This document shows, one piece after another, positions 1-10,329 of a stretch of 50,466 bases of DNA; the stretch's first letter is position 1; each line of letters begins with the position of its first letter. The notes below the pieces were generated by a model. It did not search any database and was not told the DNA's origin. It saw only the letters and a list, made by a program, of their open reading frames with translations. The stretch is from Campylobacteraceae bacterium (lineage in GTDB: Bacteria > Campylobacterota > Campylobacteria > Campylobacterales > Sulfurovaceae), in the NCBI GenBank assembly GCA_027068975.1, contig JALXFN010000095.1:1-50466 (forward strand), written 5' to 3'. A program made the translations under genes and the position numbers.

Positions 1-164
1 GTTAGGATTCTAGCGATATCTCTTCTCGCTACTCTCAACTCACTGGTATTAGTAAGTTGCATTGTTTTTTGCTTTGCTTTAAGTGTAAAAAGTTCAAGCT
101 TTTTCTCTTTAAGCATTGCGTTTAACTCTTCTACGCTTTTATCTTTAATATCAGTATATTTCAT
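1..164 (-). CDS. rpmC: 50S ribosomal protein L29, 3' end cut by window edge
   Basis: The reverse strand from 164 reads [20 protein letters not shown] and continues with a basic helical stretch ending ARRDIARIL at the window edge. This is the two-helix L29 pattern. L29 lies at the polypeptide exit tunnel of the large subunit. The gene follows rplP in the conserved S10-operon order and its ATG overlaps the rplP 3' end by 14 bases, so the two are probably translationally coupled. About 54 of the usual 60-70 residues are present; the C-terminus lies outside the window. Confidence 0.93.
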   Translation of the reverse strand, partial: MKYTDIKDKSVEELNAMLKEKKLELFTLKAKQKTMQLTNTSELRVARRDIARIL

Positions 165-576
165 TACTATCCTTCGCAGCAATAATTTTACATTGGAATG
201 GAAGTTTATGTAGAGCAAGTGTTAACGCTTCTCTAGCTACATTTTCAGGAACACCAGCAACTTCAAATACAATTCTTCCTGGCTTAATGTTCATTACCCA
301 CTCTTCAACTGCACCTTTACCTTTACCCATTCTTGTCTCAAGAGGTTTTCTTGTAAGAGGTTTGTCAGGGAAAACACGAATCCAAGATTTACCTTGTCTT
401 TTCATTTGACGAGTCATTGTAATTCTGGCTGCTTCGATTTGTCTTGAGTTGATTCTTCCTGCTGATGTAGCTTTAAGAGCAAACTCACCAAACTCAATCT
501 TGTTACCATTAAATGACTTACCTCTGTTACGACCCTTCATTACCTTACGGTATTTAGTTCTCTTAGGCATTAACAT
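151..576 (-). CDS. rplP: 50S ribosomal protein L16
   Basis: A 141-residue protein of normal L16 length. It carries the family signatures [15 protein letters not shown] near the start, [19 protein letters not shown] in the middle and the [12 protein letters not shown] loop. L16 helps position the A-site tRNA elbow on the 23S rRNA. Two in-frame ATGs are possible, at 576 and 570. The AGGTGA ribosome-binding site sits six bases before the first, and the [11 protein letters not shown] start matches Campylobacter L16 as I remember it, so 576 is preferred. It lies three bases after the rpsC stop. Confidence 0.97.
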   Translation of the reverse strand: MLMPKRTKYRKVMKGRNRGKSFNGNKIEFGEFALKATSAGRINSRQIEAARITMTRQMKRQGKSWIRVFPDKPLTRKPLETRMGKGKGAVEEWVMNIKPGRIVFEVAGVPENVAREALTLALHKLPFQCKIIAAKDSNEIY

Positions 577-578
577 AA

Positions 579-1277
579 CTATTCACCTCTCTTTTGACGT
601 GGTTTACGACCACCTCTTTTTTCTTCTTTTGGCTCAGCTTGAATACCTTTAGCAAGTACTTCACCTTTGAAAATCCAAACTTTAATACCGATGATTCCAT
701 AAGTAGTTTGTGCTTCTGCAAAACCATAATCAATTTTAGCTCTAAGTGTATGAAGAGGAACACGTCCTTCTAAGTACCACTCAGTTCTAGCCATCTCAGC
801 ACCACCAAGTCTACCAGAAACAGAAACTTTAATTCCTTTTGCTCCAGACTTTAATGCACCCTGAATCACTTTTTTCATCGCACGTCTAAATGCAACACGT
901 CTTTCAAGTTGAGTCGCTACATTTTCAGCTGCTAGTTGACCAGAAGCTTGAGCTCTTTTCTCTTCTTTAATATTAAGAGAGATATCTTTTTTGAACATTT
1001 TGTTCAAAGTAGTTTTTAACTTCTCAATGTCTGCACCTTTTTTACCAATGATAATTCCAGGTCTAGCAGTAACAATCGTAATTCTTACTTTTTTCGCTGT
1101 TCTTTCAATGATAATGTTAGAGACACCTGCATAGAAAAGCTCTTTTTTCAAATATTTTCTAAGTTGATAATCTTCTGCAATAAAGTTTGCTGTTCTCTCT
1201 TTTTTAGGAAACCATCTTGATTCCCAGTTTCTGTTGATTCCAAGTCTAAGACCTATAGGATTAACTTTTTGACCCAT
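579..1277 (-). CDS. rpsC: 30S ribosomal protein S3
   Basis: A 232-residue protein opening [20 protein letters not shown], the typical S3 N-terminus. A type II KH domain with the GxxG-type loop [17 protein letters not shown] follows at roughly residues 60-90, and the C-terminal S3 domain contains [27 protein letters not shown]. The basic tail [11 protein letters not shown] is usual. S3 lines the mRNA entry channel of the 30S subunit. It is separated by one base from rplV and closely precedes rplP, as expected within the S10 operon. Confidence 0.98.
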   Translation of the reverse strand: MGQKVNPIGLRLGINRNWESRWFPKKERTANFIAEDYQLRKYLKKELFYAGVSNIIIERTAKKVRITIVTARPGIIIGKKGADIEKLKTTLNKMFKKDISLNIKEEKRAQASGQLAAENVATQLERRVAFRRAMKKVIQGALKSGAKGIKVSVSGRLGGAEMARTEWYLEGRVPLHTLRAKIDYGFAEAQTTYGIIGIKVWIFKGEVLAKGIQAEPKEEKRGGRKPRQKRGE

Positions 1278-1278
1278 A

Positions 1279-1608
1279 TTATGCCTCCTCTGCTTTTGCT
1301 ACTTCTACCATGATGTGTGCTGTAGGCTTTAAGATTCTACTTGCTGTTCCTCTAGCTCTTGGTCTAAACCTTTTCATCACTGCTGCTTTATCTACTCTAC
1401 AAGAGGTAATTACAACTTCTTCTGGTTCAAAATCACCATTTGCTACTGCTGAAGCGATAACTTTTGAGATAATTCCAGCTGCTTTGTTTGGCATAAATTC
1501 TAATGATGCAAGTGCAAGTTCAGCATTCATACCTTGAACTTCTCTAGCAATCAATCTTGCTTTATTAGGCGATACACGAATAAATTTTAATACTGCTTTA
1601 CTCATCAT
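1279..1608 (-). CDS. rplV: 50S ribosomal protein L22
   Basis: A 109-residue protein with the L22 core [17 protein letters not shown] and the long beta-hairpin region [19 protein letters not shown], which reaches into the peptide exit tunnel and is where macrolide-resistance changes arise in other bacteria. Nothing unusual is seen in the hairpin. Two tandem ATGs at 1608 and 1605 could both start translation. The gene begins immediately after the rpsS stop codon, so coupling is likely. Confidence 0.97.
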   Translation of the reverse strand: MMSKAVLKFIRVSPNKARLIAREVQGMNAELALASLEFMPNKAAGIISKVIASAVANGDFEPEEVVITSCRVDKAAVMKRFRPRARGTASRILKPTAHIMVEVAKAEEA

Positions 1609-1884
1609 TTACCCTTTTCTCTGAACAGAACCTTTATGGCCCTTAAATGTTCTTGTTGGTGCAAATTCACCCAATTTATATCCAACGTGGTTCTCTGTAA
1701 TAAATACAGGAATAAACTGTCTACCGTTGTGTACATTGATTGTTAAACCAATGAAATCAGGGAAAATAACTGATCTTCTTGACCAAGTTTTAATAGGTTT
1801 ATGAGAACCCTCTTCTTTAGCCTTAAGAACTTTTTTTCTTAAATGGTCGTCTATAAATGGACCTTTTTTAGTTGATCTTGCCAT
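1609..1884 (-). CDS. rpsS: 30S ribosomal protein S19
   Basis: A 91-residue protein of standard length. It opens [19 protein letters not shown] and contains the conserved [21 protein letters not shown] block and [14 protein letters not shown] near the end. S19 binds 16S rRNA in the head of the 30S subunit next to S13. It sits nine bases after rplB and directly abuts rplV. Confidence 0.98.
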   Translation of the reverse strand: MARSTKKGPFIDDHLRKKVLKAKEEGSHKPIKTWSRRSVIFPDFIGLTINVHNGRQFIPVFITENHVGYKLGEFAPTRTFKGHKGSVQRKG

Positions 1885-1893
1885 CTCTTACCC

Positions 1894-2721
1894 TTACTTC
1901 TTTCTCTTAGAGATAATTAATTTATCACTAGCTTTTTTCTTACGAGTCTTGTAACCTTTAGTCGGCATACCCCATGGTGAAACAGGATGTCGTCCTGAGT
2001 TGGTTTTACCTTCACCCCCACCGTGTGGGTGGTCAATTGGGTTCATAGCAGACCCTCTAGTTTGTGGTCTAATACCTCTATGTCTTTGACGACCAGCTTT
2101 ACCACCAACAACGTTTGCCCAGTCTTCTGACCCAACAGTACCGATAGTTGCTAAACACTCACCAAGAACATATCTCATCTCACCTGATGGAAGTCTAAGT
2201 GAAACGTATTTACCATCTCTACCCATAATCTGTGCATAACCACCAGCTGAACGAGCGATTGAGCCACCTTGACCAGGATTAAGTTCAATATTGTGAACCA
2301 ATGTCCCAACAGGAATCGCTTTAAGTTTCATTGCATTACCAGTTAAGATATCAAGCCCAGACTCAGCTGACATGATTTTGTCTCCAACTTTCATACCTTT
2401 AGCTTGAAGAACATATCTTCTATCACCATCCGTATATTTAACAAGACAAATTCTACAAGTTCTGTATGGGTCGTACTCAACAGTAGCTACTGTTCCTTCA
2501 ACACCAAACTTATTTCTTTTGAAATCAATGATTCTATAAAGTTTTTTAGCTCCACCCTCTCTGTGACGAGATGTGATTCTACCATTTGAGTTTCTACCTG
2601 CTGAACGAGGAAGCTTTTTAAGAAGACTTCTAACACTTGCTTTTGCAGTAATATCACCACTATCAAGATTCGTAATGTAACGTCTACCTGCAGAGGTTGG
2701 TTTATATGATTTAATTGCCAT
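1894..2721 (-). CDS. rplB: 50S ribosomal protein L2
   Basis: A 275-residue protein of normal L2 length. It shows the OB/SH3-like rRNA-binding region with [20 protein letters not shown] and the C-terminal [19 protein letters not shown] segment, whose histidine is near the peptidyl-transferase centre in characterised L2 proteins. The C-terminus [21 protein letters not shown] is basic as usual. Nine bases separate it from rplW. L2 is needed for subunit association and peptide-bond formation. Confidence 0.98.
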   Translation of the reverse strand: MAIKSYKPTSAGRRYITNLDSGDITAKASVRSLLKKLPRSAGRNSNGRITSRHREGGAKKLYRIIDFKRNKFGVEGTVATVEYDPYRTCRICLVKYTDGDRRYVLQAKGMKVGDKIMSAESGLDILTGNAMKLKAIPVGTLVHNIELNPGQGGSIARSAGGYAQIMGRDGKYVSLRLPSGEMRYVLGECLATIGTVGSEDWANVVGGKAGRQRHRGIRPQTRGSAMNPIDHPHGGGEGKTNSGRHPVSPWGMPTKGYKTRKKKASDKLIISKRKK

Positions 2722-2730
2722 CTATTTCTC

Positions 2731-3012
2731 CTATACTGCTAAGCTATCAATTTTTGCATCTTCAGGTAAGAATACATAAAACTTTTTAGAGTCTGGTCTT
2801 TTACCTGAAATACCTTTAAATCTCTTAACTTTACCATTAACTCTCATTGAATTTACTCTCAATGGTTTAATACCAAAGTACTCTTGGAAAACTGCTTTTA
2901 GACCATTTTTAGTCATTCTTGGGCTAGTCTGAACAACCAATACACCATCTTCTTGCATTGCAAGTGTTTTTTCTGTGTATAGTATTGCTCTAATATCTGT
3001 AATATCTGCCAT
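2731..3012 (-). CDS. rplW: 50S ribosomal protein L23
   Basis: A 93-residue protein in the expected position between rplD and rplB. It opens [20 protein letters not shown] and has the L23 core with a [17 protein letters not shown] extended loop. L23 sits at the tunnel exit and is the docking site for trigger factor and the signal recognition particle. The start codon directly follows the rplD stop. Confidence 0.96.
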   Translation of the reverse strand: MADITDIRAILYTEKTLAMQEDGVLVVQTSPRMTKNGLKAVFQEYFGIKPLRVNSMRVNGKVKRFKGISGKRPDSKKFYVFLPEDAKIDSLAV

Positions 3013-3606
3013 CTAGCTCTCCTTACTTACGATTGCTTCCCAAACAGCTTTTTCAATTACCACTGAGTGGTAAGCAGCTGCAAGGTATGCATTTAATTCA
3101 TTTGGCTCAATTAAGTATGCATTTTTAAGGTTTCTAAACGCTAAAAATGTTTTATCATCTATAAGCTCTTTAATCACCAATACATCTCTTTGTCCAAGAG
3201 TATCTACAAATGCTTTAGCATCTTTCGTTTTACCAGACTCAACAAGAATTGAATCTACAACAAAAAGTTTTTCGTTTGCTGCTAAATCAGCCAATGCATG
3301 CATTAAAGCCAATCTTTTTTGCTTTTTATTTACTTTTTGCTCATAGTTTCTATTATTCTTAGGACCAAATGCAACACCACCACCTACAAAGATAGGAGAT
3401 CTTGTAGAACCTGCTCTTGCACGTCCTCCACCTTTTTGAGCCCAAGGCTTCTTACCACCACCACTAACATCTGAACGTGTTTTTGTGTGTGCACTGTTTG
3501 CTCTTAAACCTGCTGCATAAGATTTACAATACAGGTAAAGGTTATGTGGGTGAACATCTAAAAACGACTCTGGAAGGTCACTTGTTTTAATTACTGTTGT
3601 ACTCAT
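3013..3606 (-). CDS. rplD: 50S ribosomal protein L4
   Basis: A 197-residue L4 protein. The long internal loop [20 protein letters not shown] followed by [11 protein letters not shown], which reaches the exit tunnel constriction, is intact at about residues 43-75. The C-terminal half has the family pattern ending [20 protein letters not shown]. In gamma-proteobacteria L4 also represses its own operon, but no such leader can be claimed here. Its ATG overlaps the last base of the rplC stop (TAATG). Confidence 0.97.
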   Translation of the reverse strand: MSTTVIKTSDLPESFLDVHPHNLYLYCKSYAAGLRANSAHTKTRSDVSGGGKKPWAQKGGGRARAGSTRSPIFVGGGVAFGPKNNRNYEQKVNKKQKRLALMHALADLAANEKLFVVDSILVESGKTKDAKAFVDTLGQRDVLVIKELIDDKTFLAFRNLKNAYLIEPNELNAYLAAAYHSVVIEKAVWEAIVSKES

Positions 3607-4190
3607 TATTTAACAATCCTTACCAATCCACGTGCACCATTGTGACCAGGGATTGAACCTTTTAATACTAAAATTCCATTTTCAGCATCAAATGAAATTA
3701 CATCATTTTTAACTGTAACTTGTGTGTTTCCGTACTGTCCAGGCATTTTCTTACCTTTTTGTACACGACCTGGCCACTCAGCATTACCGATTGAACCAAT
3801 TCTTCTACCAAATCTGTGACCATGAGATGCTGGTCCACCACCAAATCCATGACGCTTCATACCACCTTGGAAACCTCGTCCTTTAGTGTTCAGTGAAGTT
3901 TTAACCAACTCTGCATCTGCTAAAGCATCTGCTGAATAGTCACCAGTTTGGGTACCTTCAGCCACTCTAATTGTCATGAATTTGTTAAACTCTTTATCAA
4001 TACCGAATTTAGCCTGTTGCCCTTCAATACTTTTATTGATTTTTTTGCTGCTGTGGTAAGCCACCAATGCTTTACCATCTTCACGAACTTCACATACTTT
4101 AGTTTCGATAACTTTTAAAAGGGTTACAGGAACACTTGGAACACCAACAGTTCTACTCATACCTACTTTTTCTACAATAAATTCCATCAT
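3606..4190 (-). CDS. rplC: 50S ribosomal protein L3
   Basis: A 194-residue L3 protein, slightly short of the usual 205-215. Family signatures are [33 protein letters not shown] and [19 protein letters not shown]3 helps nucleate 50S assembly and reaches toward the peptidyl-transferase centre. The ribosome-binding site AGGAG lies three bases before the first ATG (4190) and six before the second (4187), so translation more probably starts at the second, giving [12 protein letters not shown]. Confidence 0.97.
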   Translation of the reverse strand: MMEFIVEKVGMSRTVGVPSVPVTLLKVIETKVCEVREDGKALVAYHSSKKINKSIEGQQAKFGIDKEFNKFMTIRVAEGTQTGDYSADALADAELVKTSLNTKGRGFQGGMKRHGFGGGPASHGHRFGRRIGSIGNAEWPGRVQKGKKMPGQYGNTQVTVKNDVISFDAENGILVLKGSIPGHNGARGLVRIVK

Positions 4191-4196
4191 CTACTC

Positions 4197-4508
4197 CTAT
4201 CTATCCATTGATCTAATTTCAACATCAACTTCTGGAGCAAGGTCTAGTTTCATAAGTGAATCTATAGTGTCCGAAGTAGCTGAAACAATATCAATCATTC
4301 TTCCGTGAATTCTAATCTCAAACTGCTCACGTGAATCTTTGTTTACGTGTGGCGATTTAAGTACGGTGTATTTTTTAATCTTAGTTGGCATTGGAATTGG
4401 GCCAATAAGTTCTGCACCTGTTCGTTTAACAGCTTCAACAATTGAAGCAACCGATCTGTCTAAAACACGATGATCATAAGCTTTAAGCTTAAGTCTAATT
4501 TTTTCCAT
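4197..4508 (-). CDS. rpsJ: 30S ribosomal protein S10, first gene of the S10 operon
   Basis: A 103-residue S10 protein with [18 protein letters not shown] at the start and the conserved segment [18 protein letters not shown] followed by [16 protein letters not shown]10 also serves as NusE in antitermination complexes in well-studied bacteria. It is the first gene of the ten-gene ribosomal cluster read leftward. A TATAAT box about 90 bases upstream probably drives the operon. Confidence 0.98.
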   Translation of the reverse strand: MEKIRLKLKAYDHRVLDRSVASIVEAVKRTGAELIGPIPMPTKIKKYTVLKSPHVNKDSREQFEIRIHGRMIDIVSATSDTIDSLMKLDLAPEVDVEIRSMDR

Positions 4509-4597
4509 TTAATTTACCTTATAAAGAACTCGTTAAGTTACCGAAAAACAGTGCTTTAAAGCAGGTTTTACAGCTCCTAACTAAATTTTGGAGCCGA

Positions 4598-4603
4598 ATT
4601 ATA
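4598..4603 (-). promoter_or_regulatory. -10 box of the S10 operon promoter
   Basis: The reverse strand reads GGTATAATTC here, a perfect TATAAT box about 90 bases before the rpsJ start codon. No good -35 hexamer is visible 17 bases upstream, which is common for the primary sigma factor in Campylobacterota. The stretch on either side of 4640-4700 is AT-rich and shared with the divergent ATPase gene. Confidence 0.6.
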
Positions 4604-4773
4604 CCGACTTTATCTTTTACAGAGGTTGTGTTTTATGCTGTTTTTTGATTATTTTTTTATTTTATTTCCTTTTAAAAAGGAAATATGATAAAATTCTCCA
4701 AATATTAATAAACATATAGTTTTGACGTATGATATGCTCACATCTACAGCTTTCAAGAAAAAAAAGGTACATT

Positions 4774-5856
4774 ATGCAACTCCTAGAATATTTTCACGAC
4801 CGTAACAATGAGATAACAACCTACCATCAAAGAAAATTCAATATTCCAGAAGCAAACAGAGTGCTACTCTATGGTCCTCCTGCTTCAGGAAAAACCTCTA
4901 TGGTGCTTGACTATCTTATGAACTTTGACCCTGAAGAGATACTCTATATAGACTTTCAAGACCCAAAATTTCAATTTAGAGATATAATGGAAGAGGATGC
5001 AGATGGTTTTATAGAAGTTAATGAGATAGAACTGTTAGTACTTGACCACTATGAGCATGAGTACTTTGAAGTTTTACCTAAAGTAGAGAAACTTATTATC
5101 GTCTCAAGTACCTATTATAATTATGGAGAGAGTTTTGAGTATCTAAATTTACCTCTTTTAGACTATGAAGAGTTTTTCTCTTTTCAAAAACGTGGAACAG
5201 AGACACAGATTTTTAACCTTTTTCTAAAACAGGGTACGCTACCACAACTTGCTATTCCTACAGCACCAAAAGAGCAGATGTTTCAAAACTTTATAAGAAG
5301 TCACTTCGATGAGTCTGAACGAAAACTGCTCAATGTACTGGCTCATTTCAACGGAGCTACGGTAACAACTCATCAGCTCTACACCTATGCCAAAGAGCGA
5401 TATAAGATTTCTAAAGATATGATTTATAAGCAGATAGAAACATTGCAAGAAAAAGGTGTCATAAGCTTTATCGCTGACTTGCAAAAGCCTAGCCAAAAGA
5501 AACTTCTCTTTTTTGATTTTGCTCTTGCCAAATATTTAACCTTAAGCCAAAACTTTCCAAAACAGTTTGACACCATGGTTGCCCTCTCTTTGTATAAACA
5601 CAACATTGCATTCAGAGCATTTGGAATTACGGGGTACATTACAGAATATCACCATCTTATTATTCCTGCTGCATTTGAGGGAGAGTCATCATTCTGGAAA
5701 AAAGCATACAACCGTTTTCCTAGCTATAGAAAGGCAGGAGTTAAAAAGGTTTATATAGTAACAGTAACAAATAGCTATGAGTTTATGATTGAAAATATAA
5801 AGTTTGAAGCATTACCATTTTATGAGTGGATTGTGATTAATGATGAAGAAGAGTAA
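4774..5856 (+). CDS. P-loop ATP-binding protein of unknown role
   Basis: A protein of about 360 residues with a Walker A motif GPPASGKTS near residue 35 and a Walker B-like strand ELLVLD followed by LIIVSSTYYNYG. The C-terminal half has a winged-helix-like region (ATVTTHQLYTYAKERYKISK) and a possible nuclease-like end with KKVYIVTVTNSYEF. This layout resembles the broad family of standalone AAA-type ATPases with a C-terminal DUF4143-like region, but that is a guess. An ATG at 4729 is possible; the one at 4774 is preferred because it has the AAAGGT ribosome-binding site and opens MQLLEYFHDRNN. It diverges from rpsJ and its 3' end meets the SRP RNA gene. No substrate can be assigned. Confidence 0.75.
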   Translation: MQLLEYFHDRNNEITTYHQRKFNIPEANRVLLYGPPASGKTSMVLDYLMNFDPEEILYIDFQDPKFQFRDIMEEDADGFIEVNEIELLVLDHYEHEYFEVLPKVEKLIIVSSTYYNYGESFEYLNLPLLDYEEFFSFQKRGTETQIFNLFLKQGTLPQLAIPTAPKEQMFQNFIRSHFDESERKLLNVLAHFNGATVTTHQLYTYAKERYKISKDMIYKQIETLQEKGVISFIADLQKPSQKKLLFFDFALAKYLTLSQNFPKQFDTMVALSLYKHNIAFRAFGITGYITEYHHLIIPAAFEGESSFWKKAYNRFPSYRKAGVKKVYIVTVTNSYEFMIENIKFEALPFYEWIVINDEEE

Positions 5857-5863
5857 AGATAGT

Positions 5864-5966
5864 ACCCCTTCCAGATACCTACGGCACACAGCAAGGGTGG
5901 GTGGGCTGCTATGTTCCCATCCTGACCCGTTGTCCACCAATGCCGTTGCATAGGTCTAAAAGAGGC
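5864..5966 (-). ncRNA. ffs: Signal recognition particle RNA (4.5S, small bacterial type)
   Basis: On the reverse strand the segment has the domain IV signature GTCAGGATGGGAACATAGCA, matching the conserved GTCAGG, GGAA tetraloop and AGCAGC elements bound by Ffh. The flanks pair into the expected long hairpin: ACCTATGCAACGGCA on the 5' side against TGTGCCGTAGGTAT on the 3' side. Ends are estimated from the helix and the promoter and may be off by a few bases. With Ffh and FtsY this RNA targets membrane proteins to the translocon. Confidence 0.88.
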
Positions 5967-5972
5967 GAGGGA

Positions 5973-5978
5973 ATAATA
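5973..5978 (-). promoter_or_regulatory. -10 box of the SRP RNA gene
   Basis: The reverse strand reads GATATTATTCC, giving TATTAT about seven bases before the estimated 5' end of the SRP RNA. The -35 side is weak. Confidence 0.45.
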
Positions 5979-6032
5979 TCGAACTATTCCTTATAAAAGA
6001 TTAAATTTTATTAGTTTTTAAACGAGATTAGC

Positions 6033-6038
6033 TATAAT
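6033..6038 (+). promoter_or_regulatory. -10 box of tRNA-Ser(GGA)
   Basis: A perfect TATAAT (in GCTATAATTC) lies 17 bases before the mature 5' end of the tRNA. Confidence 0.6.
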
Positions 6039-6055
6039 TCTGCTCTACTAACCAT

Positions 6056-6143
6056 TGAGAGGTGTCCGAGTGGTCGAAGGTGCAGACCTGGAACGTCTGT
6101 GTGGGGTAACTCACCGAGGGTTCGAATCCCTTCCTCTCAGCCA
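6056..6143 (+). tRNA. tRNA-Ser (anticodon GGA)
   Basis: The acceptor stem TGAGAGG pairs with CCTCTCA, followed by discriminator G and an encoded CCA. The anticodon arm is CAGAC-CTGGAAC-GTCTG, giving anticodon GGA (serine UCC/UCU). A long variable arm (TGGGGTAACTCACC) and the T-arm GGGTTCGAATCCC confirm a class II serine tRNA of 88 nt. It lies back to back with the SRP RNA gene. Confidence 0.97.
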
Positions 6144-6201
6144 TATATATTACTACTTACACTATAATCACAATTATTTTTACAACTATAAAGGATACAA
6201 A

Positions 6202-7077
6202 TTGGCTTCTGGTTTTTTTGCACTACTCGATGATATTGCTGTGCTAATGGATGATGTTGCTGTTACAAGTAAAGTTGCTGCTGAGAAGACAGCAGGAATA
6301 CTAGGTGATGACCTTGCAGTGGTGGCAGACCAAGCATCTGGCTTTAAAGCATCACGTGAACTTCCTGTTTTATGGGCTATAGCAAAGGGTTCATTTATTA
6401 ACAAATTTATTATTTTACCTATTGCTTTTCTTTTGACTGCTTTTTTACCTCAAATCATTATTCCTATTTTAATGTTTGGTGGAGTCTACTTAGCCTATGA
6501 AGGTGTAGAGAAAATCTATGAATACTTTTTTCACAAATCTGACCCACAAAGAGCAGAAACGTTAAAAGCCATGAGCCAAGAAGAGATACTAGCAGAAGAA
6601 CAAGTAAAAGTTAAATCAGCCATTATTACAGACTTTATTCTCTCCATTGAAATTGTCATATTAGCACTTAGTACTGTGGCTACTCAAACTCTTCCTGTTC
6701 AAATAGTGGTTGTCTCTTTTATTGCTATCTTAGCAACCATTGGTGTTTATGGGATTGTTGCACTTATAGTTCGAATGGATGACTTTGGGTACAAACTCAT
6801 CACACTAGGAGAGAAAAAAGAGCATAAAACCACCATTAAAATAGGTAAAATGCTCGTTGCTGCACTTCCAAAAGTTATCCGTTCTCTTGCTGTTATAGGA
6901 ACCATAGCCATGGTTTTAGTTGCTGGTGGAATTTTTCTTCATAATATTCATGAACTTCACAACATGTTTCACTCTATACCAGCTATAATATCTGAACTTC
7001 TTATAGGTCTTTGGGTTGGGGTTATAGCCGTTATTGTTATGAAAATATTTGCTGAGATTAAATCTCTTTTAGCGTAG
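6202..7077 (+). CDS. DUF808/YedI-type inner membrane protein
   Basis: A 291-residue protein starting at a TTG codon, MASGFFALLDDIAVLMDDVA, with an AAAGGA ribosome-binding site six bases upstream. The frame is open further upstream, but that would run back through the serine tRNA and is rejected. The N-terminal block LLDDIA..LMDDVAV, VAAEKTAGILGDDLAV and the ASRELPVLWAIAKGS region match DUF808 (E. coli YedI) as I know it. About six or seven membrane segments follow, including PIAFLLTAFLPQIIIPILMF and a pair at the C-terminus. The family is conserved but its function is unknown. Confidence 0.88.
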   Translation: MASGFFALLDDIAVLMDDVAVTSKVAAEKTAGILGDDLAVVADQASGFKASRELPVLWAIAKGSFINKFIILPIAFLLTAFLPQIIIPILMFGGVYLAYEGVEKIYEYFFHKSDPQRAETLKAMSQEEILAEEQVKVKSAIITDFILSIEIVILALSTVATQTLPVQIVVVSFIAILATIGVYGIVALIVRMDDFGYKLITLGEKKEHKTTIKIGKMLVAALPKVIRSLAVIGTIAMVLVAGGIFLHNIHELHNMFHSIPAIISELLIGLWVGVIAVIVMKIFAEIKSLLA

Positions 7078-7091
7078 GTGTTTAACACACT

Positions 7092-7790
7092 ATGCTTCAT
7101 ACACTTTTTCAACCCAACTACAAGCTCATTATTAACCCCAAACTCAAATACACTCACCTAACTATAAACGAACAAGGTGAACTTGTAGTTAAAGCTTCTA
7201 GCAACAATAGATACCAAATAGAGCAACTACTTTTCAAAAAAAAAGAGTGGATAGAAAAGGCACAAAAAAGGTTTATGCAAAAAAAAGGAAAACTACCCAG
7301 CTTTGAAAGTACTAAAAATAAACTCTACTATTTAGGTAAAAGCTACCCTATAGAGATGATTTATATACCACCAAGCAATACTACAAATAGAGTCTCTTTT
7401 GAGTATATACCCCAAAAGGGTTTTACCATAACCTATAATGAATTCAACACAACAGAGTTTTTAAACCAAATAGAGAAGTTTTATAAATATAAAGCAAAAG
7501 AGATAATCACCCCTTTGGTACATGAACAAGCTAAAGTTATGTCACTCTACCCAACTGCTATTAATTTTAGAAAGACAAAACGGCAATGGGGTAGCTGTAG
7601 TGCAAAAAATCGTCTCTCTTTTAACACTGGACTTATAAAACTCCCTTTAGATGTGATACAATACGTGATTATCCATGAGCTTACACACATAAAACATAAG
7701 CATCACCAAAAAGCTTTTTGGCAAGAGGTAGAACATTATTCGCCTAATTATAAAGAACTTGAACAACAACTAAAGGATTACTTGACATGA
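7092..7790 (+). CDS. YgjP-like zinc metallopeptidase (M48/DUF45 family)
   Basis: A 232-residue protein with the metal-binding motif HELTHIKHKHH at about residues 196-206. A glutamate follows in FWQEVEHYSPNY, giving HExxH plus a downstream ligand. The region TKRQWGSCSAKNRLSFNTGL is the typical YgjP/DUF45 lead-in. No signal peptide is visible, so it is probably cytoplasmic. Members are often found with restriction or toxin genes, but here it overlaps the next small zinc-ribbon gene by four bases (ATGA), so those two are translationally coupled. The substrate is unknown. Confidence 0.88.
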   Translation: MLHTLFQPNYKLIINPKLKYTHLTINEQGELVVKASSNNRYQIEQLLFKKKEWIEKAQKRFMQKKGKLPSFESTKNKLYYLGKSYPIEMIYIPPSNTTNRVSFEYIPQKGFTITYNEFNTTEFLNQIEKFYKYKAKEIITPLVHEQAKVMSLYPTAINFRKTKRQWGSCSAKNRLSFNTGLIKLPLDVIQYVIIHELTHIKHKHHQKAFWQEVEHYSPNYKELEQQLKDYLT

Positions 7791-8056
7791 ATTTTTATCT
7801 ACTCTTTTTTCTACTTATTATAATAGTGGGTCTAGTGGTTAGCTACATCTACTTTATGAAAGAGAAAAAAGCAAACTTACAAGCCATAGAACAAGGCATC
7901 TGCCCCAAATGCCATAAAGCTACAATGGAACTCATAGACCAAAGAAGCACAGGATGTTCTAGTCCGAAAATGCTTACTTTTGAGTGTCAATCTTGTGACT
8001 ATATTAACACCTTTCATGTTCAAGGTGGAGGTTGCAGTTCTGGGAGCTGTTCGTAA
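7787..8056 (+). CDS. Small membrane-anchored zinc-ribbon protein
   Basis: An 89-residue protein with one N-terminal membrane segment (LLFFLLIIIVGLVVSYIYFM). A soluble part follows with CPKC near residue 40 and CQSC near residue 68, a likely four-cysteine zinc ribbon. The tail is rich in glycine, serine and cysteine (GGGCSSGSCS) and could give extra metal ligands. Its ATG overlaps the stop of the peptidase gene, which points to joint production. I do not recognise a named family. Confidence 0.8.
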   Translation: MNFYLLFFLLIIIVGLVVSYIYFMKEKKANLQAIEQGICPKCHKATMELIDQRSTGCSSPKMLTFECQSCDYINTFHVQGGGCSSGSCS

Positions 8057-8107
8057 TATAATTTACTGGTAACGAAGCTACAGTTCAGGAAGTTGCTAGA
8101 AGCCTTA

Positions 8108-10131
<2,024 letters not shown>

Positions 10132-10146
10132 TAATTAAAATCGTAG

Positions 10147-10167
10147 GGTGTTGTCCCTGACAACACC
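10147..10167. repeat. Perfect 9-bp hairpin after ligA, GTAGGG-type palindrome
   Basis: GGTGTTGTC, loop CCT, GACAACACC: a perfect stem just after the ligA stop, preceded by CGTAG. No T run follows, so it is not a classical terminator. A degenerate relative (CCGTAGGTTCGGTAACACC) lies 60 bases on. Similar GTAGGG-bordered hairpins occur at 16290 and 35585-35661. Confidence 0.7.
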
Positions 10168-10284
10168 GTCAAAACCAAATTTAGATTTTAAATAAATACC
10201 ATAAAAAACCGTAGGTTCGGTAACACCAAACAAAAAAACAATAATAAAAAAGAATTAAATTTAAGAAGAGTTAAAAAAGAAAGC

Positions 10285-10306
10285 TTCCACCTCAAAAGAG
10301 GTGGAA
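10285..10306 (-). terminator. Rho-independent terminator of the porin gene
   Basis: Perfect 9-bp stem TTCCACCTC/GAGGTGGAA with a four-base loop. On the reverse strand it is followed within a few bases by TTTCTTTTTT, placing it about 25 bases after the porin stop. It may also stop transcripts coming from ligA. Confidence 0.85.
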
Positions 10307-10329
10307 AGAGGCAGATAAACTTTTAGAGA

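Noticed and set aside
1-4508. Possible unusual content in the ribosomal cluster
   Set aside because: Gene order, lengths and motifs are all standard for the S10 operon.
6055-6201. N-terminal extension of the DUF808 gene
   Set aside because: It would translate through tRNA-Ser(GGA). The TTG at 6202 has a ribosome-binding site and matches the family's N-terminus.
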